A stretch of DNA of 64,000 nt from Gordionus sp. m RMFG-2023 (Eukaryota; Nematomorpha; Gordioida; Chordodea; Parachordodidae): NCBI RefSeq assembly GCF_954871325.1, contig NC_088775.1:80019561-80083560 (forward strand), read 5' to 3'. The notes beneath the pieces were generated by a model that searched no databases, was not told the DNA's origin, and worked only from the letters and a program-made list of their open reading frames with translations. Of the stretch, positions 44,411 through 55,751 are shown piece after piece. Made by a program: the position numbers and the translations under genes. Each line of letters starts with the position of its first letter. The first letter of the stretch is position 1.

Positions 44411-46277
44411 ACAGGAGAAAAAAGCCCTTTATAAAATATGGTACAAATCCAAAAATGCAGATGACAAGTCAAGATACAAAAAATCCAAGAGATTAGCTAC
44501 AAAGGCGGTGGCTAGGGCCAAATCTATGGCATACGATGACATGTACGAAGATCTACATACCAAAGAAGGGCAAAATAAAATATACAGATTAGCCAAACAG
44601 CGAGAAAAGAACTCTAGGGATATAAACGGAGCTCCGAAAGTAATCAAAAATAAAGATGGGAAATTGATAATAAAGGAAAAAGAAATAATGAATAGATGGA
44701 AAGAATATTTTCAGGAGCTTCTCAACTTTAATTCCCACATATTGCATCTCGACGAACACTCCCCTTGTCAAAACCTTGTACAACCTATAACAGAACAAGA
44801 AATAATCACATGCCTCAAGCATATGAAAAACAACAAAGCTAGGGGTCCAGACGATATTCCAATAGAAAGCCTTAAAGCACTAGGAGATGATAGAATACAT
44901 CTCCTCACAAATCTGTACAATAAAATACTTGGAAATGAAGAGGTCCCCCAAAAATGGAGGCAGAGCTATCTAGTTCCTATCTTCAAAAATAAAGGGGATC
45001 CACACAATTGTCAAAATTACAGGGGCATAAAACTAATGTCACACTGTCTAAAACTATACGAAAAAATAATAGAAAAAAGATTAAGAGATATAATTGAAAT
45101 AGGAGAGACACAGTTTGGCTTTATGCCTGGAAGATCAACAACCGATGCTATCCATGCAATTAGGCAAATGAGTGAAAAATACAGGGAAAAGAACAAAAAG
45201 CTACACATGGTCTTTCTCGATCTAGAAAAGGCCTTCGATAGAATCCCAAGAAAACTTATCTGGTGGGCGCTACGCCACAAAAAAGTTCCCGAAAAATATA
45301 TAAGAATAATAGAGGATATGTATATGGGACATACAACAATGGTCCGTAGCACAACAGGTACTTCAGCAGGCTTCACAATAGCCGAAGGAGTTCATCAAGG
45401 GTCGGCTCTCAGCCCACTTCTCTTCATTACAGTAATAGATGTATTAGCACAGTCTATACCTCAAACAGTCCCGTGGAATATGATATTTGCAGATGATATT
45501 GTGATACTTGCCGAATCCAAGGATGAAATGAAAGAAAGGTTAGTGAATTAAATAAATATCCTAGAAACGCACGGATTAAAAGTAAATAGAGAAAAGACGG
45601 AGTATATGGTGATAGGAGGAGATGAAACGGAGAGTATTGATATAAATGATTGGCAGATATCCGCAATTGAAAGCTGCAAATATTTGGGCTCCACTATACA
45701 AACAAACGGCACAATAGAAAAAGAGATAAAGAATAAGATTAATCAAGGGTGGTTAAAGTGGAGATCTTTATCTGGAGTGCTATTTGACAAAAGAATCCCA
45801 CACAAATTAAAGGGAAAAATTTACAGTTCCATAGTACAACCAACTATTCTATATAGTTCGGAAACATGGCCAACCAAAGAATCAGACGAGAGAAGTCTAC
45901 AAACTATGGAGATGAGAATGCTGAGGATGATTGCTGGGGTAACAAGAAAGGATAAGGTGCGCAGTACAAGAATACTAAATAGTTTAAAGGTAGTGCCCAT
46001 TAAGACTAAGTTAATGGTAAACAGACTTAGGTGGTATGGGCACACAATGAGAAGGCCTATGAACTACATAGGAAATAAAGTTGAAAGATTGGAAGTGATG
46101 GGCAAACGTAAAAGAGGAAGGCCAAAACTTCAATGGGGCCATAAAGTTAGAGCCAATATAAAGAAGTATAAAATAGATAAAAGAGATTGTACGAATAACA
46201 TAAAGTGGAGAGAGATGTTGAAGGAGCTTACCACCAGAAAAGGTGAAAGCTAAAAGAGAAAAAAAAAAAAAAAAAAA
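44411..46277 (+). mobile_element. RTE-clade LINE, 5'-truncated, with poly-A tail
   Basis: The insertion is bounded by a 7-bp target duplication TTTGATA (44404-44410 and 46278-46284) and ends in a run of 17 or more A. Translation starts mid-linker (KALYKIWYKSKNADDKSRYK) and proceeds through KHMKNNKARGPDDIP, NYRGIKLMSHCLKLYEKII, FGFMPGRSTTDAI, MVFLDLEKAFDRIPR, EGVHQGSALSPLLF and MIFADDIVILAE (ADD active site) to the RTE C-terminal RLRWYGHTMRR and GKRKRGRPK(L). One in-frame stop lies at 45549-45551; otherwise the frame is open to 46253. The endonuclease domain is missing through 5' truncation. It sits inside the MULE gene and is therefore younger. Confidence 0.92.
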
Positions 46278-46945
46278 TTTGATACTATATCTATTAATGA
46301 ATCCCATGATTTTATAACTATTACGGATAATGTTAAAAAATCGAATTTAAATTATATAAACTCTTCCCCAATTAATGATATCAGCGGTAATTATGATAAA
46401 AAATCTATTAATGAATCGCCTAAATTTATAACTATAAAATCAAATTTAAATAATATAAAATTTTTCCCAATTAATGATAATTATGATAAAAAATCTATTA
46501 ACGAATCGCCTAAATTTATACCTATAAAATCAAATCTACATTATATAAACTCTTCCCCAATTAATGATATCAGCGGTAATTATGATAATAAATCTATTAA
46601 CGAATCGCATGAATTTACTCCTATAAAATCAAATTTAAATAATATAAAATTTTCTCCAATTAATGATAATTATGGTAATAAATCTATTAAAGAATCGCAT
46701 GAATTTACACCTATAAAATCAAATTTAAATAATATAAAATTTTCCCCAATTATTGATAATTATGTTAAAAAATCAATTAACGAATCGCCTAAATTTATAC
46801 CTATAAAATCAAATTTAAATTATATATTCTCTTCCCCAATAAATGATATAAGCAGTAATTATGATAATAAATCTTTTAAGGAATCGCATGAATTTACACC
46901 TATAAAATCAAATTTGAATAATATAAAATTTTCCCCAATTAATGA
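46278..46945 (+). repeat. coding tandem repeat, 90-99-bp period, seven units
   Basis: Units read NYDKKSINESPKFIPIKSN followed by LNNIKFSPIND or LNYINSSPINDISG, so 30- and 33-residue versions alternate irregularly. The frame is kept across all units, with mostly conservative changes (SPKFI against SHEFT). This low-complexity linker joins the OTU and MULE parts. Confidence 0.85.
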
Positions 46946-48600
46946 TAATAAATATACTAATAATCAAAAATTCACTAATTTTTCAATAAAAAACATTTTA
47001 TCATCAAACTCTTCACAAAATAAAAATTTTTTACCATGCGATAGTAGTGATATCATCTTAAAAAATTCATTTATCGAGACTACACAGGTAATACAGCTTT
47101 TACTAGATCCTAAAAATATTTTAAATTCTATACCAATAGGTATCAAAAATAATAAATATTATATAATTAATAATACTAATAATATAAAAAATATTGGATA
47201 TCGCAATGCATATGTTGATGATTGTGGTGCTTGGAGTAGTGTCAAATCCAGTTTAAAAAAATATATTTACTTCTTAGATAAAAATAATATATTAGGCCCA
47301 TATGTTTTTAATAATAATTGCCTTTGCAAGTATACTAGGAGGAATAATAAACCTATATATGACATAATAATTAAATCACCAGATGAAAGTTACATGTTTA
47401 TATATAATATATATTATACTTATTTAAAAAGGGATGAAAACTATAAAAGAAAAATTAGTATTTTAAATAAATTTGATAATACCTCTAAACTTAATTTAAA
47501 AAACGTGTATTTAGTTGAATATCTAGGTTTTTATCCAGTAAATGTTATAAATGAAGATAAATATGAAAAAGAGTATATACGTACCTATCCAACTATTTTA
47601 AGGGAAATTGAGAAAAGTATTAACATTGAAAAAATTCCTAAATTATATAAAAATTTAATTATAAATAATGATTTTAAAACGAGTCCTCATAATATTAAGC
47701 AGCTCCGAAATGTAAAATATAATATCAATCGAAAAAATAAAATAGTTTGCTCAAATAATTTTTCTGATAATATATTAAATATAATTTCTAATATTGAAAA
47801 GCACCCTTTAGTGTAATACATAAAAAAAATAAAATTACTTCTATTATTCTTTATACACCCTTAATGATTAAAAATATAAAATATATGTGTGCAGAAAATA
47901 ATCCATCAATCCTTGGTTTCGATCGTACATTTAATCTCAGTGATTTATATGTTACGGCTTCAGTTTTTAAGCATAAGTCTATCAAACTTGGGTCTACTAA
48001 TGACTATCCAATTTTTCTCGGCCCAGTTTATTTGCATGGGAATGCAGATTATCAAACTTATAATAATTTCTTTTCAGATTTAGAGGGAATTTTTAAAAAA
48101 AATCTAATTAATAAAAACAATATAATTTTTGGGACAGATGATGAAAAAGCTCTACATACCTCCATAAAACAAAATTTTCCGAATTCTGTGCAATTATTAT
48201 GCACAAGACATATAAAAGAAAATATTAAAAATTATTTGAGAGATAAAGAGGGGGTTCCCGAAATAATAAGAAATAAAATAATATTTTTAATTTTTGGTAA
48301 AACAATGGCTTGATATTTTCCAATTCTGATGAGATTTTTGATAAACTTAATAATTTACGAAAATTTTGCGAAAATAATCACTACTATTTTTTTATAGAAT
48401 ATATATTAACATTTATTTAGAATTGAATTTGTACAATCATGTGTTTATCCCAATAAAAAATAAAATTATAAGTGATTTATGGACCAACAACAATTGTGAG
48501 TCCATGAATCATGTATTTAAAAGTTATACAAATTGGCAATCAAGTAATTTAATTAATTTAATTGATATAATATATAATAAAGTATAAATACAAGAAAAAG
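46278..48600 (+). pseudogene. MULE transposase part of the OTU-MULE gene, broken
   Basis: From the LINE junction the frame is open to 47816. Seven ~30-33-residue repeats lead into a conserved MULE N-region: YVDDCGAWSSVKSS, YIYNIYYTYLKRDENYKRKI, EYLGFYPVNVI, RTYPTILREIE. After a frameshift at ~47811-47820 the catalytic domain begins: LGFDRTFNLSDLYVTASVF (first Asp, 47921), FLGPVYLHG, IIFGTDDEKAL (second Asp, 48137) and LLCTRHIKENI. Stops follow from 48311. The third acidic residue can still be seen in NNCESMNHVFKSY (Glu, 48498-48500). The DDE core is complete in content but interrupted at least twice, so the copy is probably inactive. Confidence 0.8.
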
Positions 48601-48699
48601 ATCTCGAAAGAGCTTTGATAGGAAGAAGAGAATTTTATTTGGCTGAGGGGTATAAGTCATTATAGATAGATTTATCAATTTGGGAGAAATTTAGTGAGG

Positions 48700-48989
48700 A
48701 AGATAGGTAGAAAATTTAATAAAAGGAAGTAAAAAACGGGAAAGAGAAAATGTCATGTCATCATGCGGGGATTAATACTTTTAAAGCCTAAAAATTCTAA
48801 AAAGCCATGTTAAAAAATTAGAATAAAAAAAAAATAGAACAGTATCAATAAAAAAATTAAAATTGAAAAATAATAACACCTTAAACGTCGTACTCTTTTT
48901 CATATATATCAAATCAATTTTTTAATTTTACAATAGATTTTTGTATCGAAACAATGCTTCATCCTAATCATAGTTTTAAAAAAAAATTT
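48700..48989. other. A+T-rich segment after the MULE gene
   Basis: No coding or repeat end recognised. Confidence 0.4.
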
Positions 48990-49365
48990 ATTCACATCGC
49001 ATGCAAATATTAATTTTTTTTAAATTTTTATTCATATCGTCATAAATACCAAATTTTTTAAATATTAATTTTTTGTAACTTTTATTCATTCATATCGGCA
49101 CAAATACCAAATTTTTTTTAAATTTTTTTATTGACATCGCATACAAATATTAATTATTTTTAATTTTTATTCATATCATCACAAATACCAAATTTTTTAA
49201 ATATATTTTTGTAACTTATATTCATTCATATCGTCACAAATACCAAACTTTAAAAAATTTTTTTTATTGACATCGCATACAAATATTAATTTTTTTTAAT
49301 TTTTATTCATATCATCACAAATACCAAATTTTTTTAAAATATTTTTTTTTTACATCGCATAATTT
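48990..49365. repeat. ~138-bp tandem repeat, about three units
   Basis: ACATCGCATRCAAATATTAA recurs at 48994, 49134 and 49270, with a truncated unit at ~49351. Each unit also has CATATCRTCACAAATACCAA twice. It lies between the MULE gene and the right satellite array. No counterpart is visible on the left side. Confidence 0.75.
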
Positions 49366-49615
49366 CATTGATTATTCATAATTTCTATTTTGTTAAATAT
49401 TTTTTAAAATATATGAGGAAATGATGATATATATATAGATGAAAATACTAGGGATATCTGATCCTCGTTTAATTATATTTATTTTTCGCTTTTGTTTTTG
49501 GTATAATTATTGTATCAAATGTCTTTTATCGACATTAATTTAATAAAATTATATTTTATTTTTTGGATTAATATGATATTATATAATAGATAAAAAATAA
49601 AATATTTATTATGAT
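49366..49615. other. A+T-rich junction before the right array
   Basis: No coding or RNA feature seen. A short G+C-containing stretch, GGGATATCTGATCCTCG, lies at ~49450. Confidence 0.35.
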
Positions 49616-52600
49616 AAAGAATTTTCTATGTATAACGCCAGCAAGACAGTATTTCGGTTTTAAATCGGTTATCGGTCAAATCACGATATTTTTTAAATAT
49701 TTTTTGGGATAATGATTTGCACGTATTTATAGATAAATTAACCAAAAATGGACATTTATCAAATAATATTACTACCAAATTTGGTAGATCGAATATTTAG
49801 TAAGTGGTCGGTTTTAGGCTCGGCATTCGGTCAAATCATAATATTTTTAAAAAATTAATTAGGATAATGCTTAACACGTTATTGTTCACGTATAAACCAA
49901 AAATGAAGAATTTTCTATGTATAACGCCAGCAAGACAGTATTTCGGTTTTAATCGGTTATCGGTCAAATCACGATATTTTTTAAATATTTTTTGGGATAA
50001 TGATTTGCACGTATTTATAGATAAATTAACCAAAAATGGACATTTATCAAATAATATTACTACCAAATTTGGTAGATCGAATATTTAGTAAGTGGTCGGT
50101 TTTGAGCTCATTATTCGGTCAAATCATAATATTTTCAAAACATTAATTAGGATAATGCTTAAAACGTTATTGTTCACGTATAAACCAAAAATAAAGATTT
50201 TTTAATGTATAACGCCAGCAAGATAGTATTTAGTCCTTGGGCCGGTTTCAAATCGATTTTCTGTCAAATCACGATATTTTTAAAATATTTTTTGGGATAA
50301 TGATTTGCACGTATTTATAGATAAATAAACCAAAAATGATTATTTTCCAAATAATATTAACACCAAATTTGTTTGATCGAATATTTAGTAATTGGTCGGT
50401 TTTAACTCGGCATTCGGTCAAATCATAATATTTTCAAAATATTTTATAGGATAATGTTTACCACCTAAATATACACGTATAAACCAAAAATGAAGAGATT
50501 TTCTATGTGTAACGCCAGCAAGACAGTATTTCGGTTTCAAATAGGTTATCGGTTAAATCATGATATTTTTAAAATATTTTTTGGGATAATGATTTGCACG
50601 TATTTATAGATAAATAAACCAAAAATGATTCTTTTCCAAATAATATTAACACCAAATTTGGTCGATCGAATATTTAGTAATGGTCGGTTTTAAGCTCGGC
50701 ATTCGGTCAAGGAAAATGTTTACCACCTAAATATACACTCATAAACCAAAAATGAAGAGATTTTCTATGTATAACGAAGGCAAGACAGTATATCGGTTTC
50801 AAATCGGCTATCGGTCAAATCACGATATATTAAAAATATTTTTTGAAATAATGCTTTTCACGTATTTATAGATAAATTAACCAAAAATGAACATTTTCCA
50901 AATAATATTAGTACCAAATTTGGTAGATCGAATATATAGTAAGTGGTCGGTTTTGAGCTCGCCATTCGGTCAAATCATAATATTTTCAAAATATTAATTA
51001 GGATAATGCTTAACACGTTATTGTTCACGTATAAACCAAAAATGAAGAATTTTTAATGTATAACGCCAGCAAGATAGTATTTAGTCCTTGGGCCGGTTTC
51101 AAATCGATTTTCTGTGAAATCACGATATTTTTAAAATATTTTTTGGGATAATGATTTGCACGTATTTATAGATAAATAAACCAAAAATGATTATTTTCCA
51201 AATAATATTAACACCAAATTTGTTCGATCGAATATTTAGTAATTGGTCGGTTTTAAGCTCGGCATTCGGTCAAATCATAATATTTTCAAAATATTTTTTA
51301 GGATAATGTTTACCACCTAAATATACACGTATAAACCAAAAATGAAGAGATTTTCTATGTATAACGCCAGCAAGTCAGTATATCGGTTTCAAATCGGTTA
51401 TCGGTCAAATCACCATATTTTAAAAATATTTTTTGGGATAATGATTTTCACGTATTTATAGATAAATTAACCAAAAATGAACATTTTCCAAATAATATTA
51501 GTACCAAATTTGGTAGATCGAATATATAGTAAGTGGTCGGTTTTGAGCTCGCCATTCGGTCAAATCATAATATTTTCAAAAAATTAATTAGGATAATGCT
51601 TAACACGTTATTGTTCACGTATAAACCAAAAATGAAGAATTTTCTATGTATAACGCCAGCAAGACAGTATTTAGGTTTCAAATCGGTTATCGGTCAAATC
51701 ACGATATTTTTTAAATATTTTTTGGGATAATGATTTGCACGTATTTATAGATAAATTAACCAAAAATGGACATTTATCAAATAATATTACTACCAAATTT
51801 GGTAGATCGAATATTTAGTAAGTAGTCGGTTTTGAGCTCGTTATTCGGTCAAATCATAATATTTTCAAAAAATTAATTAGGATAATGCTTAAAACGTTAT
51901 TGTTCACGTATAAACCAAAAATAAAGATTTTTTAATGTATAACGCCAGCAAGATAGTATTTAGTCCTTGGGCCGGTTTCAAATCGATTTTCTGTGAAATC
52001 ACGATATTTTTAAAATATTTTTTGGGATAATGATTTGCACGTATTTATAGATAAATAAACCAAAAATGATTATTTTCCAAATAATATTAACACCAAATTT
52101 GTTCGATCGAATATTTAGTAATTGGTTGGTTTTAAGCTCGGCATTCGGTCAAATCATAATATTTTCAAAATATTTTTTAGGATAATGTTTACCACCTAAA
52201 TATACACGTATAAAATAAAAATGAAGAGATTTTCTATGTATAACGGCAGCAAGTCAGTATATCGGTTTCAAATCGGTTATCGGTCAAATCACGATATTTT
52301 TAAAATATTTTTTGGGATAATGATTTGCACGTATTTATAGATAAATTAACCAAAAATGGACATTTATCAAATAATATTACTACCAAATTTGGTAGATCGA
52401 ATATTTAGTAAGTGGTCGGTTTTGAGCTCATTATTCGGTCAAATCATAATATTTTCAAAAAATTAATTAGGATAATGCTTAAAACGTTATTGTTCACGTA
52501 TAAACCAAAAATAAAGATTTTTTAATGTATAACGCCAGCAAGATAGTATTTAGTCCTTGGGCCGGTTTCAAATCGATTTTCTGTCAAATCACATATTTTT

Positions 52601-54276
52601 AAAATATTTTTTGGGATAATGATTTGCACGTATTTATAGATAAATAAACCAAAAATGATTATTTTCCAAATAATATTAACACCAAATTTGTTCGATCGAA
52701 TATTTAGTAATTGGTCGGTTTTTAGCTCGGAATTTGGTCAAATCATAATATTTTCAAAATATTTTTTAGGATAATGTTTATCACCTAAATATACACGTAT
52801 AAACCAAAAATGAAGAGATTTTCTATCTATAACGCCAGCAAGACAGTATTTCGGTTTCAAATCGGTTATCGGTCAAATCACGATATTTTTAAAATATTTT
52901 TTGGGATAATGATTTTCACGTATTTATAGATAAATTAACCAAAAATGGACATTTATCAAATAATATTACTACCAAATTTGGTAGATCGAATATTTAGTAA
53001 GTGGTCGGTTTTGAGCTCGTTATTCGGTCAAATCATAGTATTTTCAAAAAATTAATTAGGATAATGCTTAAAACGTTATTGTTCATGTATAAACCAAAAA
53101 TGAAGAGATTTTCTATGTATAACGCCAGCAAGTCAGTATATCGGTTTCAAATCGGTTATCGGTCAAATCACGATATTTTTAAAATATTTTTTGGGATAAT
53201 GATTTGCACGTATTTATAGATAAATTAACCAAAAATGGACATTTATCAAATAATATTACTACCAAATTTGGTAGATCGAATATTTAGTAAGTGGTCGGTT
53301 TTGAGCTCGTTATTCGGTCAAATCATAGTATTTTCAAAAAATTAATTAGGATAATGCTTAAAACGTTATTGTTCACGTATAAACCAAAAATAAAGAATTT
53401 TTCATGTATAACGCCAGCAAGACAGTATTTAGTCATTGGGCCGGTTTCAAATCGATTTTCTGTCAAATCACGATATTTTTAAAATATTTTTTGGGATAAT
53501 GATTTGCACGTATTTATAGATAAATAAACCAAAAATAATTATTTTCCAACTAATATTAACACCAAATTTGTTCGATCGAATATTTAGTAATTGGTCGGTT
53601 TTTAGCTCGGCATTTGGTCAAATCATAATATTTTCAAAATATTTTTTAGGATAATGTTTATCACCTAAATATACACTTATAAACCAAAAATGAAGAGATT
53701 TTCTATCTATAACGCCAGCAAGACAGTATTTCGGTTTCAAATCGGTTATCGGTCAAATCACGATATTTTTAAAATATTTTTTGGGATAATGATTTTCACG
53801 TATTTATAGATAAATTAACCAAAAATGAACATTTTACAAATAATATTAGTACTAAATTTGGTAGATCGAATATATAGTAAGTCGTCGGTTTTGAGCTCGC
53901 CATTCGGTCAAATCATAATATTTTCAAAAAATTAATTAGGATAATGCTTAAAACGTTATTGTTCATGTATAAACCAAAAATAAAGTAGTTTCCATGTATA
54001 ACGCCAGTAAGACAGTATTTAGTCATTAGGCCGGTCGGTTTTCTGTCAAATCACGATATTTTTAAAATATTTTTTGGGATAATGATTTGCACGTATTTAT
54101 AGATAAATAAACCAAAAATGATTATTTTCCAAATAATATTAACACCAAGTTTGGTCGATCGAATATTTAGTAATATTCGGTTTTAAGCCCGGCATTCGGT
54201 CAAATCATAATATTTTCAAAATATTTTTTCATAATATTTTCAAAATATTTTTTAGGATAATGTTTAACACATAAAT
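49616..54276 (-). repeat. ~290-bp satellite array, right, inverted, about 16 units
   Basis: Same dimeric unit as 40437-43018 but on the opposite strand: AACGCCAGCAAGACAGTATT, TTATCGGTCAAATCACGATA, AATTTGGTAGATCGAATATT, GAGCTCGTTATTCGGTC. Many units here are much more alike than in the left array. Two alternating half-types (one with TTTAGTCCTTGGGCCGG) suggest a higher-order pattern. It ends at the sequence gap. Confidence 0.92.
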
Positions 54277-54476
54277 NNNNNNNNNNNNNNNNNNNNNNNN
54301 NNNNNNNNNNNNNNNNNNNNNNNNNNNNNNNNNNNNNNNNNNNNNNNNNNNNNNNNNNNNNNNNNNNNNNNNNNNNNNNNNNNNNNNNNNNNNNNNNNNN
54401 NNNNNNNNNNNNNNNNNNNNNNNNNNNNNNNNNNNNNNNNNNNNNNNNNNNNNNNNNNNNNNNNNNNNNNNNNNNN
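54277..54476. other. assembly gap of 200 N
   Basis: Exactly 200 undefined bases between satellite and Gypsy LTR. The round number suggests a scaffolding placeholder, so true distance and orientation across it are unproven. Confidence 0.98.
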
Positions 54477-55004
54477 ATCTATATAATTAAAATAAAGGAT
54501 TAATTTTAATAATAACGATGGCTAACTACTTACTTTTGAGCACACCTAAAATATATAATGTAACTCTTTTAAATAATTCTAATTTATTAAATTGTAGACT
54601 TACTTTTTCTGTATTAAATCTTTCCTTTTTATTAAATTTCACACAAATTTCGAAGAAACAAAATATCGTCTGTAATTCTTTTATTAAATTAATTTTTAAA
54701 ATATCATCCGTTAAAAAATAATTATTTTTCTTAGCTATTTATATATTTTTTTATAGCCATTAAACATTATAAGTATTTGCATATTAAAATAATAATTTTT
54801 CGAAGAAATAAACACATAAAATAAAAATCCATCATTTAAATTAATTTTGTTCCATAAACTATAAAAAAATGTAAAATTTATTTTGCATATACAAATATAA
54901 TTTTTCGAAGAAATAAACACATAAAATAAAAATCCATCATTTAAATTAATTTTGTTCCATAATTATCTTTTAACTAAATTTGCATAATCCAACATCTCCC
55001 CCCT

Positions 55005-55331
55005 TTAATTCTCCCTTAACTCCATCGTGTTTGCCGATGCTACCATGTTCCTCCCTGGTGCACTCGAATTACTATTCGTGGTCAACTCCATACTTTGGCA
55101 AAACCGTAATTTGTGTTCACCCCCGCACGCCCAGCATTCCACTCTCCTTCTTGTGCTATACGGTGCTATTCTGCGACCCCCTCTCGTCGGCGCTTCTTGT
55201 AGCCAATCTCCGTATCTTTGTTTCGCCTCGTTCCTAGCTGCTTCTACCCATCTGTTTGATTCTTCTGAACCGTCGACGTCTCTTATCTCTATCCTCATTA
55301 TCTTGTTACCCACTCTAACATAGGAGGCCAT
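55005..55331 (-). CDS. extra 3' zinc-knuckle frame, Gypsy copy 2
   Basis: Same 108-codon frame as 39551-39877, with CWACGGEHKLRFC. Confidence 0.7.
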   Translation of the reverse strand: MASYVRVGNKIMRIEIRDVDGSEESNRWVEAARNEAKQRYGDWLQEAPTRGGRRIAPYSTRRRVECWACGGEHKLRFCQSMELTTNSNSSAPGRNMVASANTMELREN

Positions 55332-55751
55332 CTAAATAAAATACTTTATACACATATATATATATTCTTCGACTCTTATTTCTCTATACTAGGTTACAAT
55401 TTCTTCTCTAACTCTTTATAAAATATAAATCTCATAATTTAGTCTAACATCCCTTTTATTTCCTACAACGTATGATTCTCTTACTATGTCTATCATCAAG
55501 TTATTCCTATCTAAATTATGATTCTCCTACTATGTCTATCATCAATTTATTCCTTTCTAAATTATGATTCTCCTACTATGTCTATCATCAATTTATTCCT
55601 TTCTAATTCTTCGTATATTTCTCATTTCTCTCTAAGGCCCTAAGCTTCTACACCTTACTTGCTTCAGGTGCCTTGTAAAGGTTCCTTCTTGTCCTTCAGT
55701 CTTTACTTCTACTTTTTTCTTTCCTATATTTTTGCTTATTACACCCTTCCC

